Shown here: positions 1-6,541 of the stretch, in pieces
How the letters are laid out: every line of letters starts with the position of its first letter
Position numbering within the stretch: the first letter of the stretch is position 1
Assembly: GCA_016870695.1 (NCBI GenBank)
Contig: VGAV01000118.1
Location: 1-7,103 of the forward strand
Length of the DNA: 7,103 nt
Source of the DNA: Actinomycetota bacterium
Lineage (GTDB): Bacteria; Actinomycetota; Actinomycetes; Actinomycetales; Microbacteriaceae
Reading direction: 5' to 3'
Program-made: the position numbers and the translations under genes
The notes under the pieces: generated by a model
What the model was told of the DNA's origin: nothing
The model's input: the letters and a program-made list of their open reading frames with translations, nothing else
Database searches by the model: none

Positions 1-2813
1 AGGCGGTGCGTGATGCCGTACGCCCCCGCCGTCCCCTCCTGAAGGGCCACTTGCTCGACGCTCTTGACGTTGAGCTCCTCGCGGAGGATGTCGTCGAACT
101 GGGCCAGGCCGGCGGCATCCGGGGTCACCACCGTCAGACGCGGGAGCGGCAGGCGCACGCGCTTGCCCTCGCGCTTGCGCAGCGCGTTCGCCACGCTCGA
201 GACCTCGCGGACGGTGTCCATCGCGGTGCGGATGTCCGCCGCGGCCGGGAACGCCGCGGCATCCGGCCAGTCCTCCAGGTGGACGCTGCGCCCGCCCGTA
301 AGGCCCTGCCAGACGCGCTCGGTGACGAGCGGCAGCAGGGGTGCGGCGACGCGGGTGAGGGTCTCGAGGACGGTGTACAGGGTGTCGAAGGCCTCGCGGC
401 TGGACGGGTCGTCGGTCACGCCCACCCAGAAGCGGTCGCGCGAACGGCGGATGTACCAGTTCGTCAGCACCTCGGCGAAGTCGCGCAGGCGCTCGGCCGC
501 GGTCGTGGAGTCCAGACCCTCGAGGTCCGCGGCGACGTCCCGGACGAGGTCGCCGGTCAGGGCGAGGATGTACCGGTCGAGGACGTCCGTGGAGTCGGTG
601 CGCCACTCGGCGGTGTAGCCGTCGCCCGAGGCGTTGGCGTACGTCGCGAGGAAGTACCAGGCGTTCCACAGCGGCAGCAGGAACTCGCGGACGCCCGCGC
701 GGATGCCCTCCTCGGTCACGACGAGGTTGCCGCCGCGCAGCACCGAGCTCGACATGAGGAACCAGCGCATGGCATCCGAGCCGTCGCGGTCGAAGACCTC
801 GCGCACGTCGGGGTAGTTGCGCAGCGACTTCGACATCTTCTGCCCGTCGTTACCGAGGACGATGCCGTGGCACGAGACGCCGGTGAAGGCGGGGCGGTCG
901 AACAGCGCGGTGGAGAGCACGTGCATGACGTAGAACCAGCCGCGGGTCTGCCCGATGTACTCGACGATGAAGTCCGCCGGGGCGTGCTCGTCGAACCACT
1001 CGTGGTTCTCGAACGGGTAGTGCACCTGCGCGAACGGCATGGACCCGGAGTCGAACCACACGTCCAGGACGTCCTCGATGCGGCGCATCGTCGACTGACC
1101 CGTCGGGTCGTCGGGGTTCGGGCGCGTGAGGTCGTCGATGTACGGACGGTGGAGGTCGACCTCGCCGTCGGCGTTCACCGGCAGGCGGCCGAAGTCGGCC
1201 TCCATCTCGGCGAGCGAGCCGTACACGTCCACGCGCGGGTGGTTCGGGTCGTCGCTCTTCCACACCGGGATGGGCGAGCCCCAGTAGCGGTTGCGGCTGA
1301 TGGACCAGTCGCGCGCGCCCTCGAGCCACTTGCCGAACTGGCCCTCCTTGACGTTCTCGGGCACCCAGGTGATCTGCTGGTTGTTCGCCAGCAGGTCGTC
1401 CTTGATGTCGGTCACGCGCACGAACCAGCTCGACACGGCCTTGTAGATGAGGGGGTTCCGGCAGCGCCAGCAGTGCGGGTAGGAGTGCTCGTAGGAGGCC
1501 TCGCGCAGCAGACGCCCGCCCTGCTTCAGCAGGCGGATGAGGGGGCGGTTGGCATCCAGCCACAGCTCCCCCGCGACGTCCGTGACGGCCGACAGGAAAC
1601 GGCCGCCGTCGTCGAGCGAGATGATCGTCGGCAGGCCCGCGGCATCCGCGAGCCGCTTGTCGTCCTCACCGTACGCCGGGGCCTGGTGCACGATGCCCGT
1701 GCCGTCCGAGACGGTGACGTAGTCGTCGACGAGGATCTTCCACGCATCCCGCGTGCCCCACACGGACGCGTCGGCATAGTAGTCGAAGAGGCGGTCGTAC
1801 GAGACGCCCTCCAGCTCCGAGCCCAGGATCGTGGTCTGGACGGCCTGGCGGGCGGCATCCGGGGTCTCGTACCCGAGGTCCTTCGCGTAGTTCGGCAGGA
1901 GGTCCTCGGCGAGGAGGTAGCGGTGCGCGGTCGCCTCGATGGCCTCGTCGGGGGTGCCGTCCGGGGCGCGGTGCACGTCGGCGGCGCCGTGCGGGCCGCC
2001 CTCGACGACGGCGTACCGGATGCCGGGACCCACGGCCAGCGCGAGGTTGGTCGGCAGCGTCCACGGCGTCGTCGTCCACGCGAGCGCACGGACGCCGGTG
2101 AGGCCGAGCGCCTCGGCCTTCGCTCCGACGAGCGGAAAGGTGACGGTGACGGAGGGGTCCTGCCGCATCTTGTAGACGTCGTCGTCCATGCGCAGCTCGT
2201 GCGTGGAGAGCGGGGTCTCGTCGCGCCAGCAGTACGGCAGGACGCGGTAGCCCTCGTACGCGAGACCCTTGTCGTGCAGGGTCTTGAACGCCCACAGGAC
2301 GCTCTCCATATAGGTCGTGTCGAGCGTCTTGTAGCCGCGCTCGAAGTCGACCCAGCGGGCCTGGCGGGTGACGTAGTCCTGCCACTCGCGCGTGTACTCG
2401 AGCACCGACTCGCGGGCCTTGGCGTTGAAGGTCGCCACGCCCATGCGCTCGATCTCGTCCTTCTCGGTGATCCCGAGCTGCTTCATGGCCTCGAGCTCCG
2501 CCGGGAGGCCGTGGGTGTCCCAGCCGAAGACGCGGTCGACCTTCTTGCCGCGCATGGTCTGGAAGCGCGGGAAGACGTCCTTGGCGTAGCCGGTCAGCAG
2601 GTGCCCGTAGTGCGGCAGGCCGTTGGCGAACGGCGGGCCGTCGTAGAACACCCACTCCTCGGCGCCCTCGCGGTTCGCGATCGAGGCGCGGAAGGTGTCG
2701 TCCTCCGCCCAGAAGGCGAGGGTGTCGTCCTCGATCTGGGGGAAGCGGGGGCTGGGGACGACGGATGCCGCGTCCGCCGCCGGGCCGAAGGATGAGGGGC
2801 GTGGGTAGGTCAT
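1..2813 (-). CDS. ileS: Isoleucyl-tRNA synthetase, eukaryote-like type; C-terminus cut by the window edge
   Basis: Cytoplasmic class I aminoacyl-tRNA synthetase that charges tRNA-Ile with isoleucine using ATP and edits mischarged valine. The frame stays open for 937 codons from ATG at 2813 and leaves the window without a stop, so the last one to two hundred residues are missing by comparison with actinobacterial IleRS of about 1,050-1,120 aa. Visible signatures in order: HIGH motif PHYGH (His68-His71), GWDTHGLP (97-104), CP1 editing motif [10 protein letters not shown] (247-256), zinc-type CWRC (448-451), DVWFDSGSM (584-592), KMSKS (659-663) and anticodon-binding [12 protein letters not shown] (785-796). 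PHYGH and GWDTHG resemble yeast IleRS more than E. coli IleRS, placing it in the eukaryote-like clade. The start is supported by GGAG four bases upstream, and no closer in-frame start is needed. The upstream leader is a T-box riboswitch (2814-2993), so expression should follow tRNA-Ile charging. Identity is very secure. Confidence 0.98.
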   Translation of the reverse strand, partial: MTYPRPSSFGPAADAASVVPSPRFPQIEDDTLAFWAEDDTFRASIANREGAEEWVFYDGPPFANGLPHYGHLLTGYAKDVFPRFQTMRGKKVDRVFGWDTHGLPAELEAMKQLGITEKDEIERMGVATFNAKARESVLEYTREWQDYVTRQARWVDFERGYKTLDTTYMESVLWAFKTLHDKGLAYEGYRVLPYCWRDETPLSTHELRMDDDVYKMRQDPSVTVTFPLVGAKAEALGLTGVRALAWTTTPWTLPTNLALAVGPGIRYAVVEGGPHGAADVHRAPDGTPDEAIEATAHRYLLAEDLLPNYAKDLGYETPDAARQAVQTTILGSELEGVSYDRLFDYYADASVWGTRDAWKILVDDYVTVSDGTGIVHQAPAYGEDDKRLADAAGLPTIISLDDGGRFLSAVTDVAGELWLDANRPLIRLLKQGGRLLREASYEHSYPHCWRCRNPLIYKAVSSWFVRVTDIKDDLLANNQQITWVPENVKEGQFGKWLEGARDWSISRNRYWGSPIPVWKSDDPNHPRVDVYGSLAEMEADFGRLPVNADGEVDLHRPYIDDLTRPNPDDPTGQSTMRRIEDVLDVWFDSGSMPFAQVHYPFENHEWFDEHAPADFIVEYIGQTRGWFYVMHVLSTALFDRPAFTGVSCHGIVLGNDGQKMSKSLRNYPDVREVFDRDGSDAMRWFLMSSSVLRGGNLVVTEEGIRAGVREFLLPLWNAWYFLATYANASGDGYTAEWRTDSTDVLDRYILALTGDLVRDVAADLEGLDSTTAAERLRDFAEVLTNWYIRRSRDRFWVGVTDDPSSREAFDTLYTVLETLTRVAAPLLPLVTERVWQGLTGGRSVHLEDWPDAAAFPAAADIRTAMDTVREVSSVANALRKREGKRVRLPLPRLTVVTPDAAGLAQFDDILREELNVKSVEQVALQEGTAGAYGITHR

Positions 2814-2817
2814 GTCA

Positions 2818-2843
2818 CTCCGCAGGTCAGGGTCCGCCTGCGG
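2818..2843 (-). promoter_or_regulatory. Sequestrator hairpin and ileS ribosome binding site
   Basis: CCGCAGG (2843-2837) pairs perfectly with CCTGCGG (2826-2820) around a ten-base loop. The 3' arm contains the first two G of the Shine-Dalgarno GGAG (2821-2818), which sits four bases before the ATG at 2813. When this hairpin forms, the 30S site should be partly masked. The 5' arm shares CCGC (2843-2840) with antisequestrator helix A1, so the two structures exclude each other. I infer that uncharged tRNA-Ile shifts the balance toward the antisequestrator and turns translation on. Confidence 0.75.
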
Positions 2844-2876
2844 GGACGATCCGTTCGGACCGCGGTACCACCCCGC
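2840..2876 (-). promoter_or_regulatory. T-box antisequestrator with UGGU bulge for the tRNA acceptor end
   Basis: Helix A1 pairs GCGGGG (2876-2871) with CCCCGC (2845-2840). It is followed by the seven-base T-box bulge TGGTACC (2870-2864), whose TGGT can pair with the free ACCA end of uncharged tRNA. Helix A2 pairs GCGGTCC (2863-2857) with GGATCGT (2852-2846), with two G-U pairs and a GAAC loop. The bulge size and the T-box consensus fit the family exactly. Formation uses bases 2843-2840, which the alternative sequestrator hairpin also needs. Confidence 0.9.
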
Positions 2877-2953
2877 CTTGCCCCCGGATGCCGGGAGCCT
2901 CTCTCACCGCGGCTGTGACGGGCCTGCCCCGCTCGGTTCTACCGCGGGCCCAG

Positions 2954-2993
2954 GACCCGTTTCTTCCGAGAGCTCCCCGGTGATGGCCGGATC
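2954..2993 (-). promoter_or_regulatory. T-box Stem I with specifier loop (AUC, isoleucine)
   Basis: Decoding arm of the T-box. The lower helix is GATCCG (2993-2988) pairing CGGGTC (2959-2954), six pairs including one U-G. The 5' side of the internal loop is GCCATCA (2987-2981), presenting AUC at 2984-2982 to pair with the GAU anticodon of tRNA-Ile; the 3' side is AAGAAA (2965-2960). The upper helix is CCGGG (2980-2976) with CTCGG (2970-2966), closed by a five-base loop GAGCT. The whole arm is 40 nt, too short for the distal interdigitated T-loops that contact the tRNA elbow in long Bacillus-type Stem I. This matches the ultrashort class known from actinobacteria. Confidence 0.88.
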
Positions 2994-3008
2994 GATGCTG
3001 ATCGCTTC

Positions 3009-3014
3009 AGTCTA
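3009..3014 (-). promoter_or_regulatory. Candidate -10 element TAGACT for ileS
   Basis: TAGACT fits the actinobacterial housekeeping -10 pattern TANNNT and is the only such match I found between 3001 and 3100 on this strand. Its first three bases are the TAG stop codon of the ATPase gene. A start site six to eight bases downstream (about 3003-3001) would begin the RNA some ten bases before T-box Stem I, as expected for a leader promoter. No convincing -35 hexamer lies 17-18 bases upstream (the sequence there is GC-only), so the call rests on position and a short motif. Confidence 0.4.
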
Positions 3015-4649
3015 CGCGGTGTCACCGGGGTGGGCCGCCGTGTCGCGGGGGTCCTCCACCGTGCCGCCGGGGTGCGCCGCGATCCCGGCTGCGGCGAGCA
3101 ACTCCTGGGTGAACGGATGCCGCGGCTCGGTGAAGACGCAGCGGACGGCGCCGGACTCGACGACGCGTCCGTCCTGCATGACGAGGACGTCGTCCGCGAT
3201 CTGCGCGACGACGTCGAGGTCGTGCGTGACGAAGAGCATCGCGAGGTCCCGGTCGGCCTGCAGACGGCGGAGCCGGTCGAGGATGCGCGCGCGGACGGAG
3301 GCGTCCAGGGCGGACACGGGCTCGTCGAGCACGAGGAGGTCCGGCGCGACGGCGAGGGCGCGTGCGATGGCCACCCGCTGACGCTGGCCGCCAGACAGCT
3401 GCGCGGGACGCCTTCCGGCGAACCCGGCGTCGAGGCCGACCTCGTCCAGGAGTCCGGCCACGCGGGCGCGCCGACCGGCCCGCGGCACGCCCGCGCTCGC
3501 GAACGCTTCGGCGAGGGTGCGGCCGACGGTCCAGCGCGGATCGAGGGCGCCCCACGGGTTCTGCTGCACCAGCTGCACCCGCCGTCGGGCCGCCCCGGCG
3601 GCGCGGGCCGCGTCCCACGGCGCGTCGTCGAAGCGGAGCGTCCCGGCGTCCGGCGAGGTCACCCCGACGACCATCCGCGCAAGCGTCGTCTTCCCCGATC
3701 CAGACTCCCCCACGACCGCGAGCGTCCGGCCGCGGTGCAGTGCGAGGGAGACGTCGTCGACGGCGACCCTCTCGCCGAAGGACTTCGAGAGACCGGATGC
3801 CGCCAGCAGCGGGGGTCCGCTGCGCGCCGTGCGGTCGAGCGGCTCGTGCGAGACGGCCGCGACGAGGGCGCGCGTCTGCGGGTCGCGCGGTGCGGCGAGC
3901 ACCGCGGCGGTGTCGCCCGTCTCGATGACGCGTCCGTCGTGCATGACCACGACGCGATCGGCGACACGGCTGACCGCGGCGAGGTCGTGGCTGATGAAGA
4001 CGACCGCCACGCCCTCGTCGGCGATGCGGCGGAGCAGGTCGAGCACGCGCGCCTGCACGGTGGCATCCAGGGCCGTCGTCGGCTCGTCGGCGACGAGCAC
4101 CGCGGGGTGCGCGGCCAGCGCGGAGGCGATGAGGGCCCGCTGACGCAGACCGCCGGACAGCTCGTGCGGGTACTGGCGGGCGCGGACCTCCGGCTCGGGC
4201 AGCGCCACCCGGGTGAGCGTCGCCCGGACGCGCTCCCGCAGCGCGGTGCCGCGCACGGACGGCTCGTGGATCCGCACCGGCTCGGCCACCTCGGCGCCGA
4301 CGCGGCGCAGCGGGTCGAGGGACACGAGCGCGTCCTGCGAGACGAGGGCGATGCGCGCGCCGCGCAGCCGGCGCCATCCGGGCTCGCCGAGGTCGCGGGC
4401 GTCGACCCCGTCGATATCCAGCACGTCGGCGCGGGTGGACAGCCCGCGCGGCGTCAGCCCGAGCAGCGCCCGCGCGGTCAGCGACTTGCCCGCGCCGGAC
4501 TCCCCCACGATCGCGACGCACTCCCCCGGACGCACCTCGAGGTCGACGCCGCGGACCAGCGGCCCGGACTGCCCGTCGATGCGGAGACCGGAGACGCGTA
4601 TGCCGCCGTCCGGGCGCTCCGCGGCGGCGGGCGGTCTCACGTCGCTCAT
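3012..4649 (-). CDS. Fused double-ATPase subunit of a Dpp/Opp-type ABC importer (DppD-DppF-like)
   Basis: Cytoplasmic energising subunit of 545 aa with two complete ABC nucleotide-binding domains in one chain; it hydrolyses ATP to drive uptake through the two upstream permeases. Domain 1 has Walker A GESGAGKS (49-56), Q-loop Q105, signature LSGGLRQR (164-171), Walker B LVADEP (185-190) and H-loop His221. Domain 2 has GESGSGKT (314-321), Q-loop VQQNP (361-365), LSGGQRQR (418-425), LLVLDEP (438-444) and His476. All catalytic residues are intact, so both ATP sites look active. Domain 1 resembles OppD/DppD and domain 2 OppF/DppF, including the family's PRHPFT motif near the end; such fusions (as in GsiA and YejF) are common. 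The start is ATG at 4649: it overlaps the permease stop as ATGA and has GAGGAG (4663-4658) eight bases upstream. The open frame continues to 5564, but that upstream part is only a shadow of the permease. The C-terminus is a short AAHPG-rich imperfect repeat. Confidence 0.95.
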   Translation of the reverse strand: MSDVRPPAAAERPDGGIRVSGLRIDGQSGPLVRGVDLEVRPGECVAIVGESGAGKSLTARALLGLTPRGLSTRADVLDIDGVDARDLGEPGWRRLRGARIALVSQDALVSLDPLRRVGAEVAEPVRIHEPSVRGTALRERVRATLTRVALPEPEVRARQYPHELSGGLRQRALIASALAAHPAVLVADEPTTALDATVQARVLDLLRRIADEGVAVVFISHDLAAVSRVADRVVVMHDGRVIETGDTAAVLAAPRDPQTRALVAAVSHEPLDRTARSGPPLLAASGLSKSFGERVAVDDVSLALHRGRTLAVVGESGSGKTTLARMVVGVTSPDAGTLRFDDAPWDAARAAGAARRRVQLVQQNPWGALDPRWTVGRTLAEAFASAGVPRAGRRARVAGLLDEVGLDAGFAGRRPAQLSGGQRQRVAIARALAVAPDLLVLDEPVSALDASVRARILDRLRRLQADRDLAMLFVTHDLDVVAQIADDVLVMQDGRVVESGAVRCVFTEPRHPFTQELLAAAGIAAHPGGTVEDPRDTAAHPGDTA

Positions 4650-5548
4650 GCGCCGCGCTCCTCGGCCCGGGCGCGCAGGACGCGCCCGACGACGCTCACG
4701 CTCACCACGGTCGCCGTGATGGCCAGCCCCGGGAACAGCGCGACCCAGGGCGCCTGCAGCAGGAGGTTGCGTCCCGCGGACAGCATGAGCCCCCACTCGG
4801 GGGTCGGCTCGGTGGGTCCGAGACCGAGGAAGCTGAGACCGGCGGCGGCGAGGATGCTCGTGCCGATCCCGATCGTGGCGAGCACGCTCACCGCGCCGAG
4901 CACGCCCGGCAGGACGTGGCGCAGGTGCACGAGGGGACGCGGGATGCCGATGATGCGCGCGGCCTCCACGTGCTCGGCCGCGGCCAGGGCGCGCGTCTGC
5001 GCGCGGGCCAGGCGGATGTACACGGGCACGGCCGCGATCGTCACGGCGACGGCGACGTTGGCCGGTCCGGGACCGAGGACCGCGACCACGAGGAGCGCGA
5101 CGAGGAACTCGGGGAAGGCCAGTAGTACGTCGACCACGCGCATCGCGGCGGCGTCGACCGGGCGGGGGGCGACGGCCGAGGCGGAGCCGGCGATCAGCCC
5201 GACGACGAGGGCGAGCCCGGTCGCCAGCAGGCCGATGCCGATCGAGCGGCCCGCTCCGTGGACCACGCGGGAGTAGACGTCGCGCCCGCTCTGGTCCGTG
5301 CCGAACCAGTGGGCGGACGACGGCGGCTTGAGGGCACCGCGGACGTCCGTCAGGAGCGGGTCGTGGGTGGCGAGCAGCCCCGGGGCGATCGCGGCGACGG
5401 CGAGCACCGCCAGGACGGCGGCGGCCAGCGACAGCGCGACGGCGCGTCCGGTGATCCGGCGGCGTCGCGGCGGCACGGCCCTGCCCGGGCGGTGCGGTCG
5501 TGCCGTCGGCGGGGTCAGGCCGGCACCGCCGCGCCCCGGCGCGGTCAT
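4646..5548 (-). CDS. DppC/OppC-family ABC importer permease
   Basis: Inner-membrane subunit of 300 aa, the usual size. A basic, proline-rich cytoplasmic N-terminus (about 1-34) precedes TM1 (about 35-58). The family segment HWFGTDQSGRDVYSR (80-94) follows, then a binding-protein-dependent transport domain with hydrophobic stretches near 103-126, 138-158, 163-180 and two more toward the end. The EAA loop EAARIIG (195-201), which docks onto the ATPase, is intact. The ATG at 5548 overlaps the TGA of the preceding permease (ATGA), indicating translational coupling. No good Shine-Dalgarno precedes it, and the start lies inside one copy of a 20-bp repeat. It presumably pairs with the DppB-like subunit to form the pore; the substrate is unknown (peptide is most common in the family, with nickel, opines and others possible). 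Confidence 0.95.
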   Translation of the reverse strand: MTAPGRGGAGLTPPTARPHRPGRAVPPRRRRITGRAVALSLAAAVLAVLAVAAIAPGLLATHDPLLTDVRGALKPPSSAHWFGTDQSGRDVYSRVVHGAGRSIGIGLLATGLALVVGLIAGSASAVAPRPVDAAAMRVVDVLLAFPEFLVALLVVAVLGPGPANVAVAVTIAAVPVYIRLARAQTRALAAAEHVEAARIIGIPRPLVHLRHVLPGVLGAVSVLATIGIGTSILAAAGLSFLGLGPTEPTPEWGLMLSAGRNLLLQAPWVALFPGLAITATVVSVSVVGRVLRARAEERGA

Positions 5549-5562
5549 GCCGGCACCGCCGC
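5513..5562. repeat. 20-bp direct repeat, 30-bp period, at the permease-permease junction
   Basis: Positions 5513-5532 and 5543-5562 match at 19 of 20 bases (GGTCA, G or T, then GCCGGCACCGCCGC on the plus strand). The second copy holds the ATGA overlap of the first permease's stop and the second permease's start. The first copy lies ten codons inside the second permease, where CTG replaces ATG. In the frame of the first permease each copy encodes AAVPA followed by TGA. It looks like a small tandem duplication of the gene junction, though similar GC-rich words could also arise by chance. Confidence 0.6.
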
Positions 5563-6528
5563 ACGTCGGCCGATCGCCGAGGGCGCGCGTCGCAGACGCG
5601 GATCCAGGACCGGGACGACGAGGTCCACCACGGTGTTGACCACCACGAAGACGAGGGCGCTGAACAGGATGACGCCCGTGATGACCGGCAGGTCGCGGTC
5701 GCTGATCGCCGCGAGGGTGACGCGTCCGATCCCCGGCCGGGCGAAGACGGTCTCGACGAGCACCGCCCCGCCCAGCAGCGAGCCGACGAGGTAGGCCGCG
5801 AGGGTCAGGCCGCCCACGCTCGCGTGCCGCAGCGTGTGGTGCACGCTCTCGCGCAGCGGCGTGGCGCCGCGCGCCCGGACGGTGGTCAGGAAGGGCTCGC
5901 GCTCGGCGGCCTCCACTCCGTCGCGGAGGACCTGTGCGAGAAGGGCGGCGACGGGGAGGGCGAGCGTCACGGCCGGCAGCACGATCGCGGCGGGGTCGCG
6001 GGCGCCCGAGACGGGGAACCAGCCGAGCTGGAACGAGAACACCGACAGCAGGACGAGCCCCGTCCAGAAGACCGGTGACGACAGCACGACGAGCTCAATC
6101 CCGGCGAGCACGGTGCGGGCCGTGCGGCCCCGCCCGAGGAGGACGGATGCCAGGGCGAGGACGAGCGCGACGGCCAGCGCGGCGCCGGTCAGCTGCAGCG
6201 TGGAGCCGAGCTGCCGGCCGATGACCTCGACCACCGGGAGGCGCAGCTGGTACGACTCGCCGAGATCGCCGCGGACGAGCTGTCCGAGGAACGCGCCGTA
6301 CTGCTCGAGCAGCGGCCGGTCCAGGCCGAGGTCGCTGCGGATGCCCGCCTTGACGGCGTCGCTCACCTGGGCCTGCGGCCCGAGCATCACCTCGACGGGG
6401 TCGCCGGGGATGATGCGGAACGCGATGAAGGCGAGCGTCGCCGCTCCGCACAGGACGAGGACGACGGATGCCGCGATCCCCCCGAGCCGCGCGAGCAGAC
6501 GGCGCGCGGAACCGCGAGGGCGTGGCAT
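5545..6528 (-). CDS. DppB/OppB-family ABC importer permease
   Basis: Inner-membrane subunit of 327 aa. TM1 (about 17-37) ends in the family signature RIIPGDP (38-44); the periplasmic part has DLGLDRPLLEQY (66-77) and GDLGESY (87-93). Further hydrophobic stretches lie near 113-131, 144-166, 180-201, 239-258 and 282-305. The EAA-like cytoplasmic loop TVRARG (216-221), the stretch VETVFARPGIGR (258-269) and the terminal NTVVDLVVPVLDPRLR (298-313) are all typical of DppB/OppB proteins. The ATG at 6528 lies 13 bases after the binding-protein stop without a clear Shine-Dalgarno, so re-initiation by ribosomes finishing the upstream gene is plausible. The stop overlaps the next permease start. No damage is visible. 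Confidence 0.95.
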   Translation of the reverse strand: MPRPRGSARRLLARLGGIAASVVLVLCGAATLAFIAFRIIPGDPVEVMLGPQAQVSDAVKAGIRSDLGLDRPLLEQYGAFLGQLVRGDLGESYQLRLPVVEVIGRQLGSTLQLTGAALAVALVLALASVLLGRGRTARTVLAGIELVVLSSPVFWTGLVLLSVFSFQLGWFPVSGARDPAAIVLPAVTLALPVAALLAQVLRDGVEAAEREPFLTTVRARGATPLRESVHHTLRHASVGGLTLAAYLVGSLLGGAVLVETVFARPGIGRVTLAAISDRDLPVITGVILFSALVFVVVNTVVDLVVPVLDPRLRRAPSAIGRRAAVPA

Positions 6529-6541
6529 CCGGGGTCCGGGG

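Larger units (their letters stand above)
2814..2993 (-). promoter_or_regulatory. T-box riboswitch in the ileS leader (translational, ultrashort Stem I, Ile specifier)
   Basis: Cis-acting RNA that senses uncharged tRNA-Ile and controls ileS translation. Hand folding on the minus strand finds every expected part. Stem I (2993-2954) carries an AUC specifier at 2984-2982. Stem II is a hairpin with GGGCC (2951-2947) pairing GGCCC (2924-2920) and an inner CGC-GGT/ACC-GA-GCG helix. A Stem IIA/B pseudoknot is formed by TCAC (2918-2915) with GTGA (2907-2904) and by loop AGCC (2914-2911) with GGCT (2899-2896). Stem III is CCCGG-CAT-CCGGG (2895-2883). The conserved T-box GGTGGTACCGCGG lies at 2872-2860. 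No U-tract follows, and the RNA runs straight into the ileS Shine-Dalgarno. Translational T-boxes with shortened Stem I are established for actinobacterial ileS. The match in specifier, gene and architecture makes this call secure; individual helices were drawn by eye. Confidence 0.95.

Noticed and set aside
6..2795. A 929-codon open frame on the plus strand
   Set aside because: It lies entirely antisense to ileS, which carries every class I synthetase signature. Its translation is Arg/Val/Ala/Gly-rich with no recognisable domain, as expected for the antisense frame of a GC-rich gene.
2880..2898. A strong GC hairpin that could be an intrinsic terminator before ileS
   Set aside because: It lacks a following U-tract, and it occupies the position of T-box Stem III directly before the T-box sequence.
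2812..3381. A plus-strand open frame across the ileS leader that might be a divergent small gene
   Set aside because: The sequence there is explained by the T-box on the opposite strand and by the ATPase C-terminus. The predicted peptide is Ser/Arg/Thr-rich without a recognisable domain.
3162..3947. A 21-bp near-identical pair (3162-3182 and 3927-3947, one mismatch) suggesting a dispersed repeat
   Set aside because: Both copies encode the same conserved VMxDGRV segment after the H-loop of the two homologous ATPase domains, so ancestral domain duplication explains the match.
3030..5276. A 748-codon open frame on the plus strand
   Set aside because: It is antisense to the ATPase and DppC-like genes and has low-complexity Arg/Gly/Ala composition. 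The minus-strand proteins are clear ABC transporter subunits with complete motifs.
4650..5564. A 305-residue N-terminal extension of the ATPase frame, which could suggest a permease-ATPase fusion
   Set aside because: This part is the DppC-like gene read in the wrong frame (Arg/Pro-rich, no domain). The true ATPase start at 4649 has a good GAGGAG site and an ATGA overlap.
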